From positions 1 through 11,686 of the forward strand of contig CABSMD010000062.1 of the NCBI GenBank assembly GCA_902478725.1: DNA of 11,686 bases. Direction: 5' to 3'. Under the pieces are notes generated by a model. That model saw only the letters and a list, made by a program, of their open reading frames with translations, ran no database searches and was not told the origin of the DNA. Below, in pieces: positions 6,195-11,686 of this stretch. A program made the position numbers and the translations under genes. The DNA comes from an uncultured Clostridia bacterium. GTDB taxonomy: Bacteria > Bacillota > Clostridia > HGM11514. The number at the start of each line of letters is the position of its first letter. Position 1 is the first letter of the stretch.

Positions 6195-7886
6195 CTATAC
6201 AAAGTACCACTCCTTGAACCAGATCAGCGTATCCCGCACATAGTCCACGCCCGCCGGCAGGCCGGACAACACCGGGTAAAAGAGCGCGAACAGCGCCACA
6301 CACCCGGCCAGGTAGACACTGGTGACCGCCACGCACCGTTTTGGATTTTTCTCATAAAACCGTGTGATGGCGTATACGATCGCCAGCACCAGAAACGGCA
6401 CGCTGTTGAAATAATGGTAGATGAACACCACCCGGCTGACCAGCACCCAAGGCAGGAGCTGGGCCAGGTATGCGCCAAAGATAAACCACGCCCTCCTATC
6501 CCGGAAACGAAGCGCACAGTAGAGCAGGTAGAGCATCGCCAAAATCCCCACCCACCAGACAAGCGGATTGCCGAACGAGGCGATCGTGCTGATTTGCTCG
6601 GGGTTGTTTACCGGCGTTACCCGGTAAAAGACGATCGGCTTGACCATCACGATCCACTCGTACCACTTGGAGGAATAGGGGTGATCCGCCTTCAAACCGC
6701 TATGGTAATCGAACATATAGCTTTGGTTATTAATCACGCTCTGCCAGGTCTGCCCCTCACAGGCAACAAACGGCGCATACGACGCCGCGTAGATCAGCAC
6801 CGGCACCACGATGAAAAAGAGCAGGCACCAGCAGATGATACGCAACGTCCGCCCTTTGAAAACGGACAGCTGCTCCTCCTTTTTCGCCCGGCGGTACTTG
6901 CAAAACAGGTCGATAAAAAAGATCACCGCCAGCCCCGCGCCCGCGTACAGGCAGGTCCACTTGGTTGCCGCGCCCAGCCCGAAGAACAGGCCGCACAGCC
7001 CCAGCATAAGCAGTATTTTTTTCATCGGGGCACGGCAATAATCCTGCCGCATGTACTCATAGAGGAACAGGTACATCAGCATGATAAAGAACACCGCATA
7101 AGTATCAATGGTGGCAATCCTGGTCTGGGCGAAATGCATAAAATCAAAGGTAAACAGGATTGACGCGGCCGCGGCAAAAAAGGTCTTTTTGAACAGCCGC
7201 TTGCCCAGAAGATACATCAACGGCACCATCAGCACGCCGAACAGGGTTCCCATAAACCGCCAGCCGAACGGCGTCATCCCAAACAGCCTGATACCGAGCG
7301 AGATGATCACCTTCCCCAACGGCGGGTGGGTGATCTCATAGGGCAGCAGGTGATTGATGAACTCATACGCGGTGCGCGCATGATAGATTTCATCAAAATA
7401 GGTGCCGTGGTAGTAGTCGCTCTCAAACGGCGTCTTGTCCGCCTCGTCAAACATCCGGGTCACCGTCTGGTCGGTCGTGCCCAGAATATTTTTGACCGGG
7501 ATCGGTTTTTGTTCCCCGTCAAAAAAGGTTATTTCCCCGACGTTGATCGCCCGGCCCTGCATCCGTATGACCACATAGCGCGCGGGCTTATCGATCTCCA
7601 CCGTGAACCACTGGAAGCATTCGGTTTTCTCCAGCTCCCCCGCGTCCTCGCCGGGGCTGTCCATACGGGTGCTGGTGGCAAATTCGAAGGAAGCGTTCTC
7701 GATGTTGGGGTAAAGCTGTACCCGTGAAACATCGTAGGTCTCGCCGAAATCCACCGCCAACTCCACCTGCTGAGACTGCGGCTGCCAGAAGGTTTCCGGC
7801 GCGACGGTCGCGCCGAGGTTACAAAACGCAATCACTGCATATAGGGCGGTCAGCACCGCCATAATCAGGTAGTCCTTTTTGTTCAT
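6195..7886 (-). CDS. PMT-family (GT39-like) membrane glycosyltransferase with extracytoplasmic beta domain
   Basis: 563 residues. TM1 is at about 7-25. A loop (about 30-160) holds a beta-rich stretch (ETFWQPQSQQVELAVDFG, VSRVQLYP, FQWFTVEIDKPARYVVIRM, VGEITFFDG) that resembles a discoidin (F5/8C) carbohydrate-binding fold. Then comes YFDEIYHARTAYE with the acidic pair D165 E166, which in PMT enzymes is the catalytic site, and ITHPPLGKVIISLG (185-198). About ten further membrane helices follow. PMT enzymes take a sugar from a polyprenyl- or dolichyl-phosphate carrier and attach it to an acceptor outside the membrane, often Ser/Thr of proteins. The ATG overlaps the stop of the previous gene as ATGA, so translation is coupled. 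Family firm; sugar and acceptor unknown. Confidence 0.93.
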   Translation of the reverse strand: MNKKDYLIMAVLTALYAVIAFCNLGATVAPETFWQPQSQQVELAVDFGETYDVSRVQLYPNIENASFEFATSTRMDSPGEDAGELEKTECFQWFTVEIDKPARYVVIRMQGRAINVGEITFFDGEQKPIPVKNILGTTDQTVTRMFDEADKTPFESDYYHGTYFDEIYHARTAYEFINHLLPYEITHPPLGKVIISLGIRLFGMTPFGWRFMGTLFGVLMVPLMYLLGKRLFKKTFFAAAASILFTFDFMHFAQTRIATIDTYAVFFIMLMYLFLYEYMRQDYCRAPMKKILLMLGLCGLFFGLGAATKWTCLYAGAGLAVIFFIDLFCKYRRAKKEEQLSVFKGRTLRIICWCLLFFIVVPVLIYAASYAPFVACEGQTWQSVINNQSYMFDYHSGLKADHPYSSKWYEWIVMVKPIVFYRVTPVNNPEQISTIASFGNPLVWWVGILAMLYLLYCALRFRDRRAWFIFGAYLAQLLPWVLVSRVVFIYHYFNSVPFLVLAIVYAITRFYEKNPKRCVAVTSVYLAGCVALFALFYPVLSGLPAGVDYVRDTLIWFKEWYFV

Positions 7887-9172
7887 TCCTTCCCCTCCCC
7901 CAAGTTTTTAGCCGGATGGAGCGTCATGACATAAAGCCCCGCCGCCAGCGTCAGCGCCGAAAGCAGGAACACCGGCACTCCCTGCACCACCGTATTTTGA
8001 TAAAACGCCAGCAGGACCAGCAGGACGTTGCAGAAATTCAGCACTCCAATCATCGCGCCGCTGCCGACAAACTCGCGGTCGCCCGATTCGATATAGGCGA
8101 AAAGCAGCAGCAGGACGGCCGGATACAGGTAACGCTCATGCATCATGGTCGCAAACAGGAACATAAAAATCATCAGCACCGCGGCTGAGAAATAGATATT
8201 TTTCCGCTTTTTAAAATACGTATATACCCCCGCCGCCACCGCGCCGGCCATCATCACATACCCCCAAAACTGGTAGGTCACGAACAGGAAGCGGTTGCCG
8301 ATGGGCGCCCAGTTCGCACCGAGTAAAGCATACAGGTTAAAGGCATTGATCGTGGCATAGGGGTAACCGCCGGTCATCGTACCGAAATATTTTGACGCGG
8401 CCAGCCCAAAATCCAGCCCGCAAAACGGCACCGAAGCCAGCACGAACATACCCGCGCCAACGAGTAACGCCTTCGCGTAATTTTTGACGCACTCCCCCTG
8501 GCCGCCAAAGTACAGCAGCACAAAAATGGGCATGAACAACAGCGCCTGTGGTTTGACCAGCACCGACAGGCTCAGGCAGAACGCGCTCGGGACAATTTTT
8601 TTACGGGTACCAAGCACAAAGGCGCATAGCAGGAAAAAGGTCCAGATCGAATCGATCTGCCCCCACACGCAGGAGTTGAGCAGCACCATCGGGCAAAGCG
8701 AATACAGAACCCCCAGCCAGACCGCTTTTGTATTTCCCAGCCGCCTGCGCGCCGCACAGACGAGCAGGCAGACGCCCGCCAGGTCAAACAGGATCGCCGG
8801 AAGCCGCAGAAGCAGCTTGGTTGCAAATTGCTCAATGCTCATGGAAAAGGCGTGTATCATTGCGCCGATCGGGTAGAGGACATACAGATACCCCGGTGGG
8901 TAATCGCAGAAGGAGGTGGTGTTATAAAACGCGGGAATCCCGTACTCCTTCACCTGCCATGCCCACGCGAAAAAGCAGTTCTCGTCCACCTGATAGGCGT
9001 TGGGGAACCATTTGACCAGGCAGATTCTAAGCACCAGAGAGCCCGCCAGCAGCACCCCCAGGGCAATGCAAAAGCCCTTTTTGCCCAGCCTGTCTTGTTT
9101 CATCGAAAATTTCTCCCCCGGTACAAACACAATCACGAGATAAACCGCCAACAGCAGTACCAGCCACAACAC
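7883..9172 (-). CDS. Gpi18-like GT-C mannosyltransferase-type membrane protein
   Basis: 429 residues with about eleven membrane helices. After TM2 the first outer loop reads NAYQVDENCFFAWAWQVKEYG (D63 E64), the acidic site of GT-C enzymes, followed by CDYPPGYLYVLYPIG (89-103). WGQIDSIWTFF (170-180) and LVKPQALL (206-212) are typical of the Gpi18-like mannosyltransferase group (COG5542, named from memory). It should move a sugar from a lipid-phosphate carrier onto an outside acceptor. The start is GTG, chosen because AGGAGG lies 8 nt before it. It follows the DUF4886 gene by 14 nt and overlaps the PMT gene by 4 nt, so the three form one operon. The donor sugar is not determined; calling it mannose rests on family name only. 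Confidence 0.9.
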   Translation of the reverse strand: MLWLVLLLAVYLVIVFVPGEKFSMKQDRLGKKGFCIALGVLLAGSLVLRICLVKWFPNAYQVDENCFFAWAWQVKEYGIPAFYNTTSFCDYPPGYLYVLYPIGAMIHAFSMSIEQFATKLLLRLPAILFDLAGVCLLVCAARRRLGNTKAVWLGVLYSLCPMVLLNSCVWGQIDSIWTFFLLCAFVLGTRKKIVPSAFCLSLSVLVKPQALLFMPIFVLLYFGGQGECVKNYAKALLVGAGMFVLASVPFCGLDFGLAASKYFGTMTGGYPYATINAFNLYALLGANWAPIGNRFLFVTYQFWGYVMMAGAVAAGVYTYFKKRKNIYFSAAVLMIFMFLFATMMHERYLYPAVLLLLFAYIESGDREFVGSGAMIGVLNFCNVLLVLLAFYQNTVVQGVPVFLLSALTLAAGLYVMTLHPAKNLGEGKE

Positions 9173-9186
9173 AGGCGTCCCCTCCT

Positions 9187-9960
9187 TTATTTCCGGTATT
9201 CCATAACCGCTTCATGCGCATAGTCCGCCAACAGGCTACGGTATTGCATCCCTTCCGGACAATAGGCTGTTTCGGCGGCTGTCTTGCCGCTCAATGTTTC
9301 ATACCAAACCGCGCCGAGCAGGTAACAGCCGTAATCGTCGGTGGCATGGAAACCGTCCACATTGAGCCGCACCGCCTGCTCCACCCCAAAACGCGATTGG
9401 AACAGCGGGTCTTGCCGCGCCTTTTGGAACGCCTCCCCGCAGGGGATGATCGGCAGGGGGGCGCCGTCCGCATTTACCAGCTTCCCGACGCGGACGCTGG
9501 CCTCCTGATAGGCCGCCTTGAGCGAGTCGAACATCTCCTGCTGGCTGTCATGGTAAAGGGAAAGTCTCTCATACCCCACCTCATAGGCCCAGGTCTGATG
9601 AATCATGAACGTGGCATGCGGCTGACGCTCCCGCACATATTGGGCAAGCTGTTCTATGTAAGGATAATAGGTTTCGGGCTTGCCGCTGTCCTGGCTGACC
9701 TGCTGAAGGGTAATGACGTCCCACTCCTCCGCCTCCAGCATCTGCCGGATTGAGACCTGACCACAACCGTCCTGCCCGTTGACCTGTTTTTCATAGGCAG
9801 CCGCATCCTGCTCCACATTCTCCCAATGCCGCGCCAGCGGACACCCGCCGATATAGAGGTTTACCACCGTAAGCTTCAAGCCGCCGGATGCCGCGATCTG
9901 GTGCAGATGCCGGCAGGCATTGCGGGAAAAGCTGTTGCCGATTGCCAATACTTTTTTCAT
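9187..9960 (-). CDS. DUF4886 protein, SGNH-hydrolase-like (putative esterase/deacetylase)
   Basis: 257 residues, no signal peptide. It opens MKKVLAIGNSFSRNACRHLHQIA, with the nucleophile block GNSFS (Ser10 or Ser12), then NLYIGGCPLARHWEN (Gly39, block II), WDVITLQQVSQDSG (80-93, block III where Q stands in place of the usual Asn), and VDGFHATDDYGCYLLGAVWYE (201-221, block V with Asp202, His205). This order fits the DUF4886 branch of SGNH hydrolases. Such enzymes often remove or add acyl groups on sugars; here that is suggested by the two glycosyltransferases downstream. No secretion signal is visible, so it may act in the cytoplasm. AAGGAG lies 6 nt before the ATG. First gene of the operon; two candidate promoters lie upstream at 9986-10013 and 10085-10093. 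Confidence 0.87.
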   Translation of the reverse strand: MKKVLAIGNSFSRNACRHLHQIAASGGLKLTVVNLYIGGCPLARHWENVEQDAAAYEKQVNGQDGCGQVSIRQMLEAEEWDVITLQQVSQDSGKPETYYPYIEQLAQYVRERQPHATFMIHQTWAYEVGYERLSLYHDSQQEMFDSLKAAYQEASVRVGKLVNADGAPLPIIPCGEAFQKARQDPLFQSRFGVEQAVRLNVDGFHATDDYGCYLLGAVWYETLSGKTAAETAYCPEGMQYRSLLADYAHEAVMEYRK

Positions 9961-9985
9961 ATCCTTCTCCTTCTTTCTTTTTTGT

Positions 9986-10013
9986 AATATACCATAGATT
10001 TACTGTTTCTCAA
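9986..10013 (-). promoter_or_regulatory. Candidate proximal promoter of the DUF4886/glycosyltransferase operon
   Basis: On the minus strand, TTGAGA (10008-10013), 16 nt, TATATT (9986-9991), starting near 9979, about 19 nt before the ATG. It uses the left end of the palindromic element at 9981-10097. Confidence 0.45.
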
Positions 10014-10084
10014 GCAACTTCGTTTTCTCTCATCAAGCATCCCATGCCGGTCATTACCTTCCTGTTGAAAACGAAGTTGCTTAC

Positions 10085-10093
10085 AGTATATCA
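10085..10093 (-). promoter_or_regulatory. Extended -10 promoter box (TGTGATATACT), distal promoter of the 9960 operon
   Basis: The minus strand carries TG-A-TATACT with -10 at 10085-10090, within a 15-nt string identical to one before the 11461 gene. No good -35 is seen (T-rich at the expected place). Transcripts from here would begin with the 16-bp hairpin in the leader of the DUF4886 gene. Confidence 0.5.
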
Positions 10094-10124
10094 CAAACGC
10101 GCTGGTAAAAAAAGAGTTTTTGGC

Positions 10125-10165
10125 AAAAAAAGGCCGCCTCCGACGGACGCAATATCCCGCCGGAG
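10125..10165 (-). terminator. Rho-independent terminator after the sugar isomerase-like gene
   Basis: On the minus strand, CTCCGGCGG pairs with CCGTCGGAG (9 bp, one G-U) around a 10-nt loop. GCGGCC and seven T follow. It lies about 30 nt past the stop at 10193 and separates the two operons. Confidence 0.82.
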
Positions 10166-10192
10166 ACAACCCCCTAAATAACCCTGTAAAGC

Positions 10193-10954
10193 CTACTCCA
10201 ACCCCATCTTTTTGAGATTGTTGTAGCTGATGGCGATGCTCTCCAGCGAATCGCGCTGGCAGGTATCCTGTTCGATGACATACCACTTCGCACCGGCCGC
10301 CTTGCACTGGTCGATGATCTTCGGCCAGTTCATATTCCCTTCGCCGACCTCCGCCATGATAGAAGCATTTCCATTGGCGGTCATATCCTTAAAGTGTACG
10401 ATACCCAACTGGCCTGCCAGACGATCGATCCAGTATCCAATGTCATTGCCGCCGACCTGGAGCCAATAGGTGTCCAGTAAAAATTCCACATACTGCGGGT
10501 CGCAGTTTTCCACCAACAACTCAAAACCGGTCTTGTCGCCGAATTTTTGAAATTCGAATGCATGGTTGTGATACGTGAACGGGAAGCCTTCCGCCGCCAG
10601 CTTTTTGGCTACCTCATTGGCCTCTTTTGCAAAACGGATGTAGCCCTCCGCGCTGTCACGGTACTCGCCGGAAAGGCCGCCGATGCCGATGCGCTCCGAC
10701 TTCATCAGCTTGTGCTCGGCGATCACCGCGTCGAAATCATCCCGCATCCGTTCAAAGCTGATATGGGTACCGCAGACCACCATGCCCAGCTCGTCGCACA
10801 GGTCACGGATCTGCTGGGGATCGTAATATCCCATGCCGGAAACCTGTATGCACTCAAAGCCGATCTCGCGGAGCTTGCGGAAGGTCTTGTCAACGTCCTC
10901 CTTCGTTTGCAGGTGATCTCTCACCGTGTAAAGTTGCGCACCGATGTTTGCCAT
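10193..10954 (-). CDS. Sugar phosphate isomerase/epimerase-like TIM barrel (xylose isomerase-like, AP_endonuc_2)
   Basis: 253 residues. MANIGAQLYTVRDHL opens the barrel. FTYHNHAFEFQKFG (126-139, Glu134), VEFLLDTYWLQVGGND (156-171, Asp161), LGIVHFKDM (183-191, His187), AEVGEGNMNWPKI (201-213) and WYVIEQD (224-230, Glu228) give the expected metal-binding set and the family signature strings. Members isomerise or epimerise sugars or cyclitols with a divalent metal in the cytoplasm; the exact substrate (for example a keto-inositol or hydroxypyruvate) cannot be told from this sequence. GGGAG lies 8 nt before the ATG. It is the second gene of a pair, 15 nt after the methyltransferase-like gene, and is followed by a terminator. 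Confidence 0.93.
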   Translation of the reverse strand: MANIGAQLYTVRDHLQTKEDVDKTFRKLREIGFECIQVSGMGYYDPQQIRDLCDELGMVVCGTHISFERMRDDFDAVIAEHKLMKSERIGIGGLSGEYRDSAEGYIRFAKEANEVAKKLAAEGFPFTYHNHAFEFQKFGDKTGFELLVENCDPQYVEFLLDTYWLQVGGNDIGYWIDRLAGQLGIVHFKDMTANGNASIMAEVGEGNMNWPKIIDQCKAAGAKWYVIEQDTCQRDSLESIAISYNNLKKMGLE

Positions 10955-10969
10955 AAAAATCTCTCCCTT

Positions 10970-11461
10970 TTATTTTTTTAATGAAAGGATGCTTGCCTGC
11001 CCCTCATTTACGATACATTGGATTTTATGAAATTTCTGTCCCACCAACTCCCGCATGGCCGCCATGTCAAGCCCCGCCGCCGGGAAGGTCAGAAGCAGCC
11101 TGCCGCCGTCGTTTAGCAGCTTCGCGGCATAGGCTAAGTCTACGGAAAGCGCGTCGCTCTCCACGCTGTCCGGGCAGAGCGCCACCGCGTCGAAGCCGCC
11201 CCCTGCAACGTCCAAAAACGTACTATGTAAGAAAACCAGCCGTTTGCTCCGCAGCGCCTTTTTCGCCCACTGCTCGCTTTCGCTGTCGCGCACAACCGTC
11301 AAAACGGCCTGTTTGACCGCGTACAGGGCACGTGTGAGGCGGTCGTCGGTATTATAGCAGAGGATTTTCGCTCCGGCCGGTATCCGGGAAAGCCCCGCCA
11401 GCAGCCTTGCCGTCCGGCCGCCGCGCGGCAGAGAGTCGTGCAGCAAGCTTTCAAATTCCAT
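10970..11461 (-). CDS. Hypothetical protein with degenerate methyltransferase-like Rossmann fold
   Basis: 163 residues, no signal or membrane segment. I do not recognise a named family. The strand pattern follows a class I SAM methyltransferase: AKILCYNTDD (30-39), VLTVVRDSES (53-62), RLVFLHSTFLDV (74-85), FDAVALCPDS (90-99), LNDGGRLLLTFPAAG (115-129) and a C-terminal QCIVNEGQASILSLKK hairpin. The GGRLLLTFP strand is typical, but motif I lacks the glycine-rich loop (CYNTDD instead of a DxGxGxG type), so SAM binding is doubtful. It may be a non-catalytic partner or use a different nucleotide. AAAGGG lies 8 nt before the ATG. First gene of a two-gene operon with the isomerase-like gene; promoter box at 11509-11517. 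Confidence 0.75.
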   Translation of the reverse strand: MEFESLLHDSLPRGGRTARLLAGLSRIPAGAKILCYNTDDRLTRALYAVKQAVLTVVRDSESEQWAKKALRSKRLVFLHSTFLDVAGGGFDAVALCPDSVESDALSVDLAYAAKLLNDGGRLLLTFPAAGLDMAAMRELVGQKFHKIQCIVNEGQASILSLKK

Positions 11462-11508
11462 AGTGATGACCCTTTCTCATTTGTACATTTGTCTAAACAG
11501 ATGGTTAC

Positions 11509-11517
11509 AGTATATCA
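11509..11517 (-). promoter_or_regulatory. Extended -10 promoter of the methyltransferase-like/isomerase operon
   Basis: On the minus strand TGTGATATACT has TG-A-TATACT with -10 at 11509-11514; initiation near 11502 gives a leader of about 41 nt. The -35 area falls in hairpin repeat copy B and matches consensus poorly (CCTAAA at 17 nt, TTGCCT at 20 nt). Confidence 0.6.
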
Positions 11518-11533
11518 CATCGATATGCCCGTT

Positions 11534-11603
11534 TAGGCAACTCCGCTTTCTATGAATGAACTTCTTTACCGGCAGTTACTTTCCTGTTGAAACCGGAGAT
11601 TGC
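11534..11603. repeat. Hairpin repeat copy B
   Basis: Arms GCAACTCCGCTTTC (11537-11550) and GAAACCGGAGATTGC (11589-11603) are inverted with one mismatch and one bulge, and enclose a 38-nt loop. Its first 55 nt (11534-11588) are identical to 11632-11686. It shares the stem pattern and 20 of 24 loop bases with copy A at 10047-10070. It overlaps the -35 region of the downstream operon. Confidence 0.8.
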
Positions 11604-11631
11604 TCTACCTTTTCCTCTCTTGCGCTCTCGC

Positions 11632-11686
11632 TAGGCAACTCCGCTTTCTATGAATGAACTTCTTTACCGGCAGTTACTTTCCTGTT
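11632..11686. repeat. Hairpin repeat copy C, cut by the right edge
   Basis: 55 nt identical to copy B, beginning 98 bp later, up to the last base of the window. The right arm lies outside. The 28 nt between copy B's right arm and this copy (11604-11631, pyrimidine-rich on the plus strand) hold no gene. The array may continue beyond the window. Confidence 0.85.

Larger units (their letters stand above)
9981..10097. repeat. 117-bp imperfect palindrome (MITE-like) containing hairpin repeat copy A
   Basis: Outer ends TTTGTAATATAC (9981-9992) and GTATATCACAAA (10086-10097) are inverted with 11 of 12 matches. Inside, AAGCAACTTCGTTTTC (10012-10027) and GAAAACGAAGTTGCTT (10067-10082) form a perfect 16-bp stem with a 39-nt loop. 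The 24 nt at 10047-10070 match 11569-11592 at 20 positions, so this is a diverged copy of the repeat at the right end of the window, in the same orientation. It is AT-rich with no coding capacity. It could be a small non-autonomous mobile element, a leader RNA structure or a protein-binding site. Confidence 0.7.

Noticed and set aside
6414..7163. 249-residue plus-strand open frame opposite the PMT gene
   Set aside because: Product is charged, His/Gln-rich and typical of the antisense of membrane-protein codons.
11534..11686. CRISPR array
   Set aside because: The identical part is at least 55 nt, itself a long-loop hairpin, with a 98-bp period and only two units in view; no cas gene is present. 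It does not fit CRISPR repeat and spacer sizes.

Overview
The window reads as a piece of chromosome from a GC-rich low-oxygen Firmicute, most likely a gut clostridium of the Oscillospirales/Ruminococcaceae type. The clues are the long form of ribosome hibernation factor HPF, AGGAGG-like ribosome binding sites, sigma-A promoters of the TTGCAT-17-TATAAT kind, a split-type (class I, Fe-S) fumarase subunit, and a single-domain HPt next to a receiver-HD-GYP protein. The genus is inference. All twelve recognisable genes lie on the minus strand, so they are read from right to left.

From right to left: (1) 11686-11462 is non-coding. It holds two copies of a hairpin repeat with a 98-bp period, the second cut by the window edge, and a promoter. 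(2) 11461-10193 is a two-gene operon of a degenerate methyltransferase-like protein and a sugar-phosphate isomerase/epimerase-like TIM barrel, closed by a terminator at 10125-10165. (3) 10124-9961 is non-coding and holds a third, diverged copy of the hairpin repeat inside a 117-bp imperfect palindrome. (4) 9960-6195 is a tight operon of a DUF4886 SGNH-like hydrolase, a Gpi18-like GT-C glycosyltransferase and a PMT-family glycosyltransferase with an extra beta domain. It looks like a membrane system that moves sugars from a lipid carrier onto something outside the cell. (5) 6141-5302 is an orphan alpha subunit of class I fumarase with a TTG start. (6) 5154-3668 is hpf followed by a DUF4380 (galactose-mutarotase-like) gene, with a clear promoter before hpf and a strong terminator after the second gene. 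(7) 3416-2958 is a small AT-rich gene of unknown role, possibly acquired. (8) 2682-1243 is a receiver-HD-GYP response regulator (c-di-GMP breakdown) coupled to an HPt phosphotransfer protein, with a consensus promoter before it and a terminator after it. (9) 1109-1 is an APC-family amino-acid permease cut by the left edge.

Most of this is ordinary metabolism, signalling and surface glycosylation. The least explained parts are the repeated hairpin element with a conserved loop (10012-10082, 11534-11603, 11632-edge), the identical 15-nt promoter box shared by two operons, and the DUF4886/Gpi18/PMT operon. I see no tRNA, rRNA, CRISPR array, transposase or phage gene.
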